From Phoronis australis (lineage: Eukaryota; Phoronida; Phoronidae): a DNA stretch of 64,000 nucleotides. The translations under genes were made by a program, and so were the position numbers. The stretch is taken from assembly GCA_002633005.1 (NCBI GenBank), contig NMRA01000096.1:626614-690613 (forward strand), read 5' to 3'. Below the pieces are notes generated by a model. That model saw only the letters and a program-made list of their open reading frames with translations, was not told the origin of the DNA and did not search any database. Positions 1-11,925 of the stretch are shown piece after piece (the stretch's first letter is position 1; each line of letters opens with the position of its first letter).

Positions 1-668
1 AAGAGGGCGACTTGGAGAAAGATAAGAAGAAGTCTAAAACATCATCAAATGACGGTTCGATTATGAAAAAGTTAAAAAAGACATTGAGTTTTAAGCTCTT
101 TCAGTCAAGTGATTCAGAGTCTGATGAAAACAATGAAAAGAAATCAGAAACTTCTTCAAAGAGTAGCAAGAGAAAGGACGAGGGTGATAAATCAAAACAA
201 ATAGTGGTGTCTACTAAAGAACGGTTGAAGAAATCAAAGAAACATTCCTCTTCAGAGTCTGAGGAATCTGGTTCAGATGATGTTAAAAGACGAAAGTCTG
301 AACACAAAGGTAGAAAAAGTCATGAAAAGACACATCAGAAAAAGTTTGTTATTAATGATAGCGATGACGAAGATGTGAATGATAAAAAGAAAAAGCGAAC
401 CAGACGAAGCGCTATGAACAAACATGGTGTGGCGTCATCTGAAGAATCGGAGGACGAGGTAGAAGGTACGAGTGACTCTGATGAAGATAGTGATGTCGAT
501 AGAACGCGAGCAGGAAAACAGGCAAATAATCTACCAAAACAAGTGCCTTACTGTGACGAGTATGTGTTTGATTGTGGTCGGTGGCTTGCTGAAGATGAAG
601 GAGATGGCCAGCTCGTTGTGCCTCTGGTACCTTCTGGAAAGACAACCTTGTATAAATCCACACGTTGA
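1..668 (+). CDS. PLAT-domain protein, C-terminal exon (LOXHD1-like), partial
   Basis: The reading frame is open from the window edge (first full codon at base 3) to a TGA at 666-668, so this is the 3' end of a longer gene. About 180 residues are a low-complexity linker of Lys, Ser, Asp and Glu, with many Ser-Asp/Glu stretches resembling casein-kinase-2 sites. The last ~35 residues, around YVFDCGRWLAEDEGDGQ, match the final strands of a PLAT/LH2 repeat, where LOXHD1-type proteins carry a C-x-RWL-x(3)-EDDG pattern. PLAT repeats bind membranes or proteins; LOXHD1 is a tandem-PLAT protein of hair-cell stereocilia. A charged insert before the last strands of a PLAT repeat is inferred, because the first half must lie in upstream exons outside the window. 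Another PLAT protein is possible. Confidence 0.55.
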   Translation, partial: EGDLEKDKKKSKTSSNDGSIMKKLKKTLSFKLFQSSDSESDENNEKKSETSSKSSKRKDEGDKSKQIVVSTKERLKKSKKHSSSESEESGSDDVKRRKSEHKGRKSHEKTHQKKFVINDSDDEDVNDKKKKRTRRSAMNKHGVASSEESEDEVEGTSDSDEDSDVDRTRAGKQANNLPKQVPYCDEYVFDCGRWLAEDEGDGQLVVPLVPSGKTTLYKSTR

Positions 669-3440
669 AGGACTGAACCGGTGTACACTGCCTGGCCTGC
701 TTGTTGTGTCTCTGCCTCCTGTATATGTTGAAAGGCTGTACAAGAGCCTATTTCTGGACATTGTTACTGAAACCAGAAAAACTGCTAGTCTCGTTATATT
801 CTCGTAACTTTTATAATTATTTTGCACACCTTTAAAGATCAACACATTCTCCGTACTTTACTAAGCTATGTGCTTGGAGATCATTTCATAAACTGATTTT
901 TTAAGTCTTGGTCACTTTGAATCGATTCCTTGAATGCATTTAATTGTTTTAAGCTACACGTTTTTACACACAGGTCATCAGCCAAAGTTGTCTCTTCATG
1001 TATTTACCAAGCGACTGAGACTTATACCTTGTAAAATGTAGAGTCAGGCATATTTATTGGACGAATTGTAATTTTTGTTTCATTGAGCACAGTTCTGTTT
1101 TTCCCTTGGTAAATATTTCCAAGATCCACATGCTGCTTTTCTCATGTGGCAAGGCTAATTGTTTACATATTATGGCTCGTTTCAAAATGTACTGTGTGAG
1201 CTGCTTTACTGACCACATGCCAGTCTTTGTTTTGATTTGTTTTAGGGTTAAGCAATACGATTTTATCTTTTAATTGTTACGATAACTTTATACACAGTAT
1301 ACGCACCATTATGAAGTGCTGTTAGTACAGAAGAAACTGCTCAATATTGCAGGTTACTGTTATTAAACTTACAGGGATACTATACCCGGATTTTAACTAT
1401 TTAATATTTACATCGACTTATAACACTTAAATCTTTGAAACAAATCAATGCCTTAAAAGTTTGATTCAAGTTCGACAACTCCTTATAAAATATGCTAAAT
1501 TGACGAGCACAATTTAGGCTTTAGGCGAACTCATGGATCACTATGTGGGGAGGCTGCGCATCTTGAAACACTTCATCTATTTTGTGACAGCGTGGGGAAA
1601 GGTTTAGCTGAACAATGCTTTCATCTTTCAGGCGAAGTACTAATTACCTATAGCAAGAGACTGAAACAATTTGGGGTAAAACTGCAAGACATGGTATAGT
1701 ACAGTATCCTTTTCAGGCCAAAACTGTTTTCCTTTTAGTAGCAAATCAAAGAGTCATGTAGAGTTAGTACGGTATTTTATTATTTGCCTAAGAAATCAGT
1801 AATTTATATTTCAGTTACTGTTATTTACTCAAGAGTTGCAAAACACGTGTACTTTAGAAAAATCAAGGTTGATAAAACAAGGTAAATACAGTGAAACTCG
1901 CAAAATGGGACTCAACCGGACCAACAGATTTTATTTGAGTAAGGAAAAGCGATACTGACAAGCCAAGTGCATGAACAAGAGCTACGTACCATGAAAGAGA
2001 GCTATGCACCATGGACCTTTGACCTACTTAAGAGTATGTAGGACCTTATCAAGTTGTTGGTGTCTTTAGCCAAATATATACAAAACTATAGTTTTTAATT
2101 TGATAAAAGTATACATTTTCTGAAGGAAGCCGGTAGAATTGATTTTTGACTTTATGCTAATCTGCTATTAATTGGATCATGTGTTTTTGGAAAAAGTTAT
2201 CCATAGCAAAGCAAATTTTGTTTGAAGTCCCAAAAACACTGCTACAGTTATCTGAATTATCACTTCCTTTTGGTGCCACTTTTGAGTCTTTTCATAAAAA
2301 TGTGAAAGTCCTATAATTTGATAGCCCTTCATGCTAAAATGAAAAATTTTAACAACGTTTTGGAGAACAATGCATAAAGTATGATGTCAAAGTTTCATAC
2401 GGACCCGATCAGTCACGTCAGAGATATGATGTTCCAGTTTGTCAAATTTGGCACTTTTACAAGGGTCGTACATAACCTTAATAAGTGAAAATCGGTCTTA
2501 TGCTAGTTGAACATGTGCGAGTTTTGTTGTACGAGAACTCTGAAGATTTTCACCAATCATGGCTCAAGAAAAAAGTTTTTTCACACTTAAAAATGTCTTG
2601 GTAACACAATCAAGGACACCATATGACTTAATGAGCGTCTGATTGAATACTGTAATTAGGTAATAGTAAGGACTCGTTTAGTCAACTTCCATTTAGTGAC
2701 TGTAAGAAATCCTCAACATTAAGGTCAGCTTGATGTTTGGTTACACAAATGTGATTATAAACGGAAGATTCACCTAGACGTGTGGAGCAAAATATTGTGA
2801 AAGTATGATATATTATGCACTGTCATGGCTTAGGGTTATTTTTTATTCACTTTGTCTGGATAATGTGCTACAGTCATCCAGCCATTTAAATTGCACTGTG
2901 TGACAAAATGTTGAAAAACACCAATTTTCCATTTAAGTTACATTGAAGTTGGCACAAGCCACTGAATACATTGCTATGGAAACTGCCTTTTCATTGAATA
3001 ATATTTCAAGTTCTGTGCAATACACTCAAAATTTGTCTCTAAAACTTTCAGAGGACTTTCATTGATAATATTTAACGTTTTAATTGTAATAATATTAATT
3101 TTAATTCGTTTGACACTCAGTGTTGTTACTTTTTTCACAACATGTCAACAGATGACATTGTAATGTACATGTTAAACTTGTTCTTAATTACTTCATGCAG
3201 CAGCTGTCCCAGTACACTAGTCCAAAATCGTACCAAAACAGTGTAAAGATTCCACTTCATTTAAAAAACAGGAACCACCTTGATAAACAGTTGTCATTAG
3301 GGAGTGGAAGAAGTCTTCTTCCATTACCGAGTCATCACTGCTCCACCATATCCAACTTTCACTGAACAGATAAATGTTCCAACTTAAAGATAAATTCCTT
3401 TGCTTCTATTTCTATAATCTTTGATGTTGGTGATTCTCTG
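669..3440. other. AT-rich non-coding stretch
   Basis: No coding exon, RNA gene or clear repeat could be supported here. It probably holds the 3' UTR of the PLAT gene on the left and that of the GON7-like gene on the right. No convincing poly(A) signal could be assigned to either gene. Confidence 0.5.
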
Positions 3441-5562
3441 TCACCTTGTCTTTGCCTTCTTGATGTGAGGCTCTACGCTGACTTTGTCATCATTACCATC
3501 GTCATCATCTTCATCATCATCACCATCCTCATCTAAAACATAAGTGTAACAGTTGAGAATGCATGCTAGAATTTATATATACGAGAAACTGCATCAAAAT
3601 TTTTAATCTTAAATTCTCAACGCACCTGGGTCCAGTATCTAATCCTTGTGTTTGAAATTGAACTCGAAATAACTTTTGGCATTTTCCAGTATATTTTTGA
3701 GCGATCTCAAGATAAGTGTCTATAAGTTTGTGATCAAGTACATTATAGTTCATGCATATTAGTTTATAGTCCGAGATTTAAGCTAATAACTCTAGCAAAA
3801 TGTTGAAATTTCGAGTTCAGACTTGAACTTTTAGCCTAAATGGCAGGGAAATTATTTGGGAACAAGGATTAGATATTCATGTAAGCCATTATGTACTAGA
3901 ACATAGAATAACAGACACTTATCTCAAGTTGGCAGAAAAGTAGAATTATGCCAAATATAATTTCGAGTAAAAGATTAGAACCAGAGTAATATAGAAGACT
4001 ATGAAATCCCTTTCCACCACAGGAATATTCGCACTTCCAAACTAATGTTGCCATATTCTTTCGTCACAATTGAAATAGTTGACAATATAGAACACCTGAA
4101 ACAAACACTACGTGTTGAATTGTAAGGTGTTCCAGAAGCCAGACATTGTATGTAATGTGTGTCATGTGAATGAGGAACACAATGAAATGAATTTTATAGT
4201 CGTGATCCAATTCAAAAGATGTCGTAGATACTTTAACCCTGAAAATCGTTAGAACCTGGTTGATTGGGAATTTCAAATAACCAAGAGTATGAGATTTATA
4301 ATAGTTCAGTTGCGTGATTGTAAAAACAACGAAACGGATTTGTCTTGATTCAAAATTTAAATCAGGCTTGTATGAAATGTGCACACCATTCCGCAATGTC
4401 TTCAATATGATAGACCACAAATTCTCCTAAAACACTAAAGTTTTGAGCGACATGAGAGGCATGACAATAGCCAAGTAGAGTTTAAACTCTCTGCTATATG
4501 TAGATTCTGAGAACAAAGAGTTCAATGTGAGCGGCACAGCTAGCATGAATACAAACGCAAATGCGTGTAACACGGAAGTACAAAGAACTAAAACACTGGC
4601 GACACAACATACAAATTCACTTAATATTTTCCTGTTGACTCCTGATTAATTTCATCCATTTAATTAATTAATAAATCTATTACCCTAAGGCCCCCCATCA
4701 GAAAACCACCCTAACAAAAAATAAGCCTCCACAGAGGAGCATAGAAATTCAAAGCAAACCTTCATCAATATCACCTGTCTGCTGTGTGGTTGAGCCGCTG
4801 TTTAGTTTAGCCTTCTCTAAATCCACCAGTACACTTAAGGCATCATTTGCCTGTTGCTGGATCTTCTTTAGAGAATCTTGTAGAACTGTCCAGTTAGCTG
4901 CAACAGAAATATAGCCAAATAACAACAATAAGATAAGAAGCCATTGTTTAACTGGCTCAAAACCAAGCAGTCCCTCGTTCAGTTTCTAAAATCGGTAACA
5001 GGCCATTTTTACACTGCGCACGCAGGGGATATGACGTCATACCACCTGCCGCGTGCAGTGTTAAAAATGCAGCTTCCAATTTTGGGGAACTGAACGAAGG
5101 ACTGCTCAAAGAAAAAGTTTGATGACGGGAGTACTTCATTGGCATTGTTGGAAGAAAATAAAGACATGAACACCCTCCCAAGGTGTCCCTCTTTATGCAA
5201 AAGGTATTTATAACAACATGAGTTTGTTAGTTTAGTCGATGTGTGGCATAATTCGTCGAAAAGCTTCACCGTCTCTACTGAGCCAGGTAGAGAAGGTAGA
5301 CTATCTTCAAATAGTAGATAGTATAGATAGTGATACTGAAAGTGATAGTAAGTAAACGGGAGACCGGTTCTCAACACGGGACACCCGTGTATGAGAGACT
5401 ATTACCCTGAGAGACTGCACAGTTTTACAACAATAGTTTGGTTTAACAGGAGTAACTCTAGAGAGTGCTCATTAACCTACAGCTTTCATCGGTACCAGAG
5501 GGTAGCGAAAACACTTGCGAAGTTCCGTCAGGTTTCTTCAACACGGCTTCCACAGTCGCCAT
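3441..5562 (-). CDS. GON7: GON7-like subunit of the EKC/KEOPS complex, three exons
   Basis: I assembled three exons on the minus strand: 5562-5481, 4897-4760 and 3532-3441, with GT-AG borders and compatible phases (82+138+92 nt = 103 residues plus stop). Human GON7 is 100 residues. The protein starts MATVEAVLKKPDGTSQVF, has a predicted amphipathic helix around NWTVLQDSLKKIQQQAND, then a run of Asp/Glu and a basic end, VEPHIKKAKTR, comparable to the AKRPKT end of vertebrate GON7. GON7 is a small, partly disordered subunit of KEOPS, which makes t6A at position 37 of ANN-decoding tRNAs. Identity is low in this fast-evolving family, so the name rests on size, domain order and the tail. The exon 2 donor could instead be the earlier CAG/GTGATA, which keeps the frame. 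Confidence 0.6.
4966..5106. repeat. 141-bp palindromic element centred on a CRE site
   Basis: The two halves are imperfect inverted copies: it opens with AGCAGTCCCTCGTTCAGTT and closes with the complement of AGCAGTCCTTCGTTCAGTT. The centre of symmetry is the sequence ATGACGTCAT at 5031-5040, a full CREB/ATF palindrome. It sits in intron 1 of the GON7-like gene. It is most likely a small foldback MITE; a clear target duplication was not found. Confidence 0.7.
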
Positions 5563-6047
5563 TGTAGCCGCCTATGCAACAAAAATAACATAATATGTAT
5601 CCCTTTTTGGGATAAATTTCGGTAAATCACACTTTTTAACAAATAATTACCAGAATTGAGGCACCTTGTCTTTTAAACAGACGATGTTAACAGATTAATG
5701 TCAAGCGCGGACATTTGATGTGTTTAATATTGTCATAAGCGATTTCAACTCGAAACGGGAAATGTGGAGTGTAGTCTAACCTTGGCACCTCTTATGTAGG
5801 TTGACGAGAGTAGATAGCAAAGTAATCTTGCTTTGTGGCGTTTTTCAGGTATGCATATTGAGTTAGAGTCGTTTAACGTCTTCTTTATCCAAAATCAACT
5901 ATTCTTTAATGCTCTGAATTCATACTACTAACCCTATTTGCATCATTTTTGTACTGCCATCTATTGGCATAGTTATGATTGTGACTGCAAAGGCAGATGG
6001 TCACCAACCTTGTATGCTAGAATGGACCAGGACCACGGTTGCTGGTC

Positions 6048-6864
6048 CATAGGCGGATTTAGGAGGGGGGGGGGGGGCCNNNNNNNNNNNNNNNNNNNNN
6101 NNNAGGCTCTCCCGCGATATCCCAGGCGACCAGCAGTGGCGCTGCGCACTACGACTCCGTTTCCGTCGTCTGCTTCACTGGGCAATGAATAAAATTTACT
6201 TCATTTTTTAAAGAAAATGGAACCTGAGTGACGATGAAAAAACAGAAGCTGCTGGTAAGATGTGAATTTTAATCGAAGCCTTAGTGAATCACTCAGAAAC
6301 TCGCAATACTCTCTTTGTCTTATCTTAAGACGATTTCTAGAGCAATCCTGTCATTATTGCCAACACGAAAAATGGATTTGGTCTTTTGGTCATTTGAAGA
6401 CTATTTCAAATACGACAAATTTGTTAAGAATTGATGGCACAAAATATAAAACGTGTAATAAGCATTACAAAAAGAAGTAGGTTTCACGCGCAAACGCTGT
6501 GGACCATAACCAAGTAGGTCTTTTAGTATGAGATTAGTAGTTAAATCGTGGTGGTGTAGTGGTAACGCACGCGCGCTCTATCCGCCAGGTAGTGAGTTCG
6601 AGTCTTTGGTACTTGCAGTTTTTCCTGTTTGACACGTTCTCCATTTTTTTTTGCCTTTTTTCTTGGATAATACTTCAGGAATCAAGGAAAATGCTTGATT
6701 TTTAGAGGTAAAAACAGAAAAATTTCCTGGGCGGGAGGGGGCAAACCCCCCATTCTCCCCTCATTCGGTGCTATGCGCATCTACAATTGTGGTTCAGTTT
6801 GCGCAAATGCTTACAGCCGGACAAAATGTTGGGCCCCCCTTGTGATATCCTAGATCCGCCACTG
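6048..6864. mobile_element. Non-autonomous DNA transposon (GGCGGAT-type MITE) with gap
   Basis: The termini are inverted: CATAGGCGGATTTAGGAGG on the left, and the complement of the right end reads CAGTGGCGGATCTAGGA. Both flanks carry the 5-bp duplication TGGTC (6043-6047 and 6865-6869). The interior holds a poly-G tract, 24 N and a tRNA-like segment, and no transposase. Related short copies lie at 29903 and 33558, each with its own 5-bp duplication. Confidence 0.75.
6545..6615 (+). repeat. tRNA-derived SINE head or tRNA pseudogene
   Basis: A polymerase III A box (TGGTGTAGTGG) and a B box (AGTTCGAGTC) are about 40 bases apart, as in tRNA genes. The T stem and acceptor stem do not pair well and no clear anticodon arm forms, so this is not a working tRNA gene. 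It lies inside the 6.0-6.9 kb MITE. Confidence 0.5.
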
Positions 6865-7074
6865 TGGTCCTCGTGGGTAACTCGTCAACCAATGTCGTCT
6901 TGTGCTGGCCATTACTTTTGAGTGGAAATACTGGTATACTGAAAATATTACATCTACAGTGTACCTGACTATCCGACGGACCCTAAAATTTTAAATATCA
7001 GACAGTTACATGAAATTTTACTTGAAGCATAATGTGAGAAATAAATGACACCAATTTTTGTTCCGCTGTAATGC

Positions 7075-8475
7075 ATTCAATGTCCAGCACTGTCTCGTTA
7101 TAGTGTTGCCACATTTTGATTTCACCAAAAGAGGGTGCAATTTAGACCCTCAAGTCAGCCTAAAATGGACGATCACATAAATCGGTTATAATAAAAGTTG
7201 AAAACAAATTTTTTTTCCACAATGAAATCATCTGAATGAACTGACAATATGTCACTGTTTCATTTTTTCATTTGTTTTTAAACCCAAGTTAAACACCGGC
7301 TACGCACGTGCGTGGGTCATATCAAGAAAGCAAAGAGATACTAAAAACTGCAGTGAGGTTGCACGTGCTTTAGTTGTCTGCACTGATTCATTGAAACAAT
7401 TAACTTGGTGCTGTCATCAGATTTCATTTTATGGATAATTTTGTTGCGAACGGAGGTGTGTTCTAGCAGCAAATATATCATTACACTCGAGAGCAATTTG
7501 GCGACAACTGAGGTGCCCACGGCCATTACTTGGGTAGTCAGTTTTCCGCTGTGTGGATTATGAGGAAACATGGTGTCTGATATTTACGTTCTCGGAAGGT
7601 TTGCTAGTTGTGTTTTTTAAAGATCAGTCAGAACATAAATGTGGCTTTAGGTGACAAGATATAATTAGTAGAACAATTCCGTAAAGGTAAGCCTATATTT
7701 CAGTAAATAATTTACAACAATCCGTAGTATTTTCAAATGCAAAATGTGCCAAAACATCTGATAATTAGGTCACTTGACGATACCTGATCAGTGATTACTG
7801 TACAGTCACTACAGGTCTGAATTTGTCAAATTTATATAAGCAAGCAACTGAAATAATGTTTTGGCAAATATTCCATTATATTTCAGTGAAAATATTACAT
7901 ATCGGTGTAAATCCTTTACTGAAGTAAAAACTTACCTTTACAAAATTGTTCTGTGACTAAACCTTGTCCCCGTAAGCCACATCTGTTGCAACAGATCTTT
8001 AAAGAACACAACTAGGAAACCTGCGGAAAACCTAAAAAGTAGACACTATGTAGCCGCTTAGGTTCCACTGTGTTCAACTGACTAACCACGAAATGGCAGA
8101 GTATTTTGATTTATATTTGCTGCTAGAACATATCTCCATTTGCAACATTACTATTTATGATTTCGATAAATCGTTGCAGACGACTGAACTACGTGGAATC
8201 TCACTGCAATGTTAAGTATCTCTCTGTGCTCTTGGCATGATGCATGCGCGTTTGCTGCCGAGGTTTGACTTAAGTTTAAAGACAAATGAAAAAAATGAAA
8301 CAGAGGAGGATTGCCAGTTCATTGAGATGTTTCCAGTGTGGAGAAATATTTCAGATTCGACTTTTATAACCGTTTTATGCGATCGTCCATTTTGGGGGTC
8401 TTAATTGCGCCATATCGCAGTGAAATCATAACGAGTTAAATGGTATAAAAAACAAGGCGGTGCCGGACATTGAAT
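7075..8475. mobile_element. 1.4-kb foldback transposon with AATGC target duplication
   Basis: Almost the whole element is an imperfect inverted repeat. The left arm starts ATTCAATGTCCAGCAC and the complement of the right end starts ATTCAATGTCCGGCAC. Pairing can be followed inward past the CTAGTTGTGTT segments near 7602 and 8005, to about 7700 on the left and 7900 on the right, leaving a loop of roughly 200 bases. Both sides carry AATGC (7070-7074 and 8476-8480). There is no transposase frame. Confidence 0.85.
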
Positions 8476-8520
8476 AATGCAACAGAATGCAAGATTTTAT
8501 TAAACATCCTTTATTTAGGT

Positions 8521-9948
8521 CCGTCCAATATTTAGGTATGCTATACGTAGCTTTATTTTGGCCTTTTTATGTTCTTGGCCTTTCATTTTTGTTCTTGACT
8601 AACCCTTTACATGTGCAATTAGGTAAAATCTACTCCAACTACCAGTAGTTCACTGGACTACATGCTAAAATGACCATTTTCAACTATATAGCCATATTGT
8701 TCTTGCGCATGCCACAATTTTTCATTTTGGTTAGTTGACTTGTTTAATTTGCGTGTTATGCAAAACACTGAGGGTAGGTAATAGTAGTTTTTTTAGTGTA
8801 TTTGTACCCAGTTTGTTATTCACAGGTATTTGTTTTTTTTTGCTTTGTAATCAGTCCAAAAGCAAACCAGTTGAACATTCCATCACAGGCGTCATCACCC
8901 CAGGGTCAGTTAGGGCAATGTATTACATGGGCAGTCATTTCATGTTGTGTTGCAAACTGTTTGGGTAAGGATTTATGACCTGTCATTCAACACATTGTTT
9001 TTGATAGAGTTCTAGTCGTAGAATGCCAGCCATTTTACGTGTATATTGACTATATTTAAGAGATGGTCGTAACTTATGTGTTCATTGAAAAACAGGAGCT
9101 CTTCCATACGGGAAGTTCAGAGTTGTAATTGATTTCCTTTAAATGAAGCCTACATCTGGAATTTATTTTGAATCAAAACTTTGAAAAATCTAGCCAATTG
9201 CAGTAGACCCCATGTGTGCTCATGAAGCACAGTGTGTCCCTTTTCATCTTGGGTTATTGAGTGACTGATTATTGCAATGGTGTACATTTACTTAAAGTGG
9301 CCATAAACCCACTTCAGTAACTTCTGATTATTTCCACCCCCTATAGTATGACTCGAGTTGTTTCTTACTCAGACGAGAAATGATTTTTGATCTTCCAAAG
9401 AACTGAAAGTTCATTCCTTCAGATCACGCTCGCCACATAAAATAACCCGCCTTGACATGCTAACTTGTACAGCCTGGTCTTGAGCAATACTCAGCTCTTT
9501 CCAAGCTCAGGAATCACGCCTGATTTGACTTACAGAAGTGAGTGGTCTAGATCAAAATTTGGTGTTTGTGACCAAACAGGAGTTAAAAGGTGCTTGAATT
9601 GACAATTGTTTGTAATTTTATTGCAGGTAGCATCATATCCTTGGTGACTATGTCCATTTCTGGAACTGAGCAAGAAATTAGATGCGTTGTCAATTGGTTC
9701 ACTAATTGGAGCAACTACCAGAAGGAAAAGTTTTTGAAAGATCTGCTCGAGAAAGCTTGTCCAGTTAACGTGGACTCGTTATTTGATGGCATGAACACTC
9801 TCAAGGTGCAAGACAAGCCACCAAGTATATTTCAGTGCCAAATGAAGTTGTTTACTCAGTGGTTTTCAGCATGGACTGACAAAGAACGCAACGATTTCTT
9901 GATGAAGTTACGCGAAGTAGATTCAGGATTTGTTGAAAGATTTGATGT
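8521..9948 (+). repeat. Tandem duplication, copy 1 (left unit)
   Basis: This unit is nearly identical to the one starting at 9950, including intergenic, intron-like and coding sequence, with scattered substitutions and small indels. It ends at a single N at 9949, exactly where the second unit begins. The N and the high identity suggest two haplotypes placed side by side by the assembler. Confidence 0.9.
9650..9948 (+). pseudogene. C14orf119-like gene, truncated tandem copy
   Basis: This copy begins at the same ATG as the full gene downstream and encodes the first ~99 residues, up to VERFD, where an N interrupts the sequence and the next duplication unit starts. The coding part is nearly identical to the second copy; the GTG/GTC difference I noticed is silent. 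It lacks only the last codons and the stop. I read it as an artefact or allele, not a separate gene. Confidence 0.8.
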
Positions 9949-9949
9949 N

Positions 9950-11395
9950 CCGTCCAATATTTAGGTATGCTATACGTAGCTTTATTTTGGCCTTTTTATG
10001 TTCTTGGCCTTTCATTTTTGTTCTTGACTGACCCTTTACATGTGCAATTAGGTAAAATCTACTCCAACTACCAGTAGTTCACTGGACTACATGCTAAAAT
10101 GACCATTTTCAACTATATAGCCATATTGTTCTTGGGCATGCCACAATTTTTCGTTTTGGTTAGTTGACTTGTTTAATTAGCGTGTTATGCAAAACACTGA
10201 GGGTAGGTAATAGTAGTTTTTTTAGTGTATTTGTCACCCAGTTTGTTATTCACAGGTATTTGTTTTTTTTTTTGCTTTGTAATCAGTCCAAAAGCAAACC
10301 AGTTGAACATTCCCATCACAGGCGTCATCACCCCAGGGTCAGTTAGGGCAATGTATTACATGGGCAGTCATTTCATGTTGTGTTGCAAACTTTTTGGGTA
10401 AGGATTTATGACCTGTCATTTAACACATTGTTTTTGATAGAGTTCTAGTCGTAGAATGCCAGCCATTTTACATGTGTATATTAGCTATATTTAAGAGATG
10501 GTCATAACTTATGTGTTCATTGAAAAACAGGAGCTCTTCCATACGGGAAGTTCAGAGTTGGAATTGATTTCCTTTAAATGAAGCCTACAACTATTGTTTA
10601 TGAGATACCCAATTTTGAATCAAAACTTTGAAAAACATAGCCAATTGCAGTAGACCCCATGTGTGCTCATGAAGCACAGTGTGTCCCTTTTCGTCTTGGG
10701 TTATTGAGTGACTGATTATTGCAATGGTGTACATTTACTTAAAGTGGCCATAAACCCACATTACTAACTTCTAATTATTTTCACCCCCTATAGTATGACT
10801 CGAGTTGTTTCTTACTCAGACGAGAAATGATTTTTGGTCTTGCAAAGAACTGAAATTTCATTTCTTCAAATCATGCTCGCCACATAAAATAACCCGCCTT
10901 GACATACTAACTTGTACAGCCTTATCTCGAGCAATACTCAGCTCTTTCCAAGCTCAGGAATCACGCCGGATTTGACTTACAGAAGTGAGTGGTCTAGATC
11001 AAAATTTGGTGTTTGTGACCAAACAGGAGTTAAAAGGTGCTTGAATTGACAATTGTTTGTAATTTTATTGCAGGTAGCATCATATCCTTGGTGACTATGT
11101 CCATTTCTGGAACTGAGCAAGAAATTAGATGCGTTGTCAATTGGTTCACTAATTGGAGCAACTACCAGAAGGAAAAGTTTTTGAAAGATCTGCTCGAGAA
11201 AGCTTGTCCAGTTAACGTCGACTCGTTATTTGATGGCATGAACACTCTCAAGGTGCAAGACAAGCCACCAAGTATATTTCAGTGCCAAATGAAGTTGTTT
11301 ACTCAGTGGTTTTCAGCATGGACTGACAAAGAACGCAACGATTTCTTGATGAAGTTACGCGAAGTAGATTCAGGATTTGTTGAAAGATTTGATGT
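9950..11395 (+). repeat. Tandem duplication, copy 2 (right unit)
   Basis: This is the second unit of the duplication and continues without a break into the true 3' end of the gene, so it is the more reliable of the two copies. Confidence 0.9.
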
Positions 11396-11420
11396 TGAAT
11401 CTTCTGCAAGGACTTTCTGA
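11097..11420 (+). CDS. C14orf119 homologue, small conserved protein of unknown function
   Basis: The 107-residue product starts MSISGTEQEIRCVVNWFTNW and contains PPSIFQCQ and QWFSAWTDKERNDF, which align along the whole length with vertebrate C14orf119. The conserved Trp-rich core (VNWFTNW...QWFSAW) is complete. The start was chosen because it lines up with the MSYITSQE start of the conserved core in vertebrates. A splice acceptor (TTTATTGCAG) lies 23 bases upstream, so the 5' UTR probably comes from another exon; a donor-like GGTAAGG near 10395 may mark it. The molecular function is not known. The gene converges with SRP14. Confidence 0.85.
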   Translation: MSISGTEQEIRCVVNWFTNWSNYQKEKFLKDLLEKACPVNVDSLFDGMNTLKVQDKPPSIFQCQMKLFTQWFSAWTDKERNDFLMKLREVDSGFVERFDVESSARTF

Positions 11421-11483
11421 AATTTACTAGTTGACTGAATTTGTGTATTAGAGCACTGCATGTCATTGTAACCTAATAATAAT

Positions 11484-11489
11484 AATAAA
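11484..11489 (+). terminator. Poly(A) signal of the C14orf119-like gene
   Basis: An AATAAA lies 64 bases after the stop codon, at the end of a short (AAT)n run. Confidence 0.6.
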
Positions 11490-11925
11490 ACTTTTGTCAA
11501 CGCATTACACTTCATATTGAAAGGCACAACATGGATATTTTCAAAAGAACCAAAATACATATAAACAGAAAGAGTGGATATGCCATGCAGTTCTCCAACA
11601 AAAAGTACATTACCATACTAAAATATAAATACAAAATGATACCAGTATTCAAATGAGCATCTTGCCTAACTCTGGATATAAACGTGAACAAAACATCCAG
11701 TTGCGTAATTAATTAATCTCACTCATATTAGCCCTCCTTCATTGTTCAGAGCAGGGAAGCAGTTTCCCATGTGATCAAAGCTTAAGCAAACATCTAATAA
11801 TTTCATGTTTCATAAATTCACAACTTCTCCTCTGATACCAGTCTTATTTTCAGCTCAACTAAGTCACTTTTCTAACTCCAAAGTTACTTTAAATAAAACA
11901 ATGTTCATTTTACTCCTGGGCCTTC

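Noticed and set aside
6545-6615. Functional tRNA gene
   Set aside because: A and B boxes are present but the stems do not pair; kept only as a tRNA-derived repeat.
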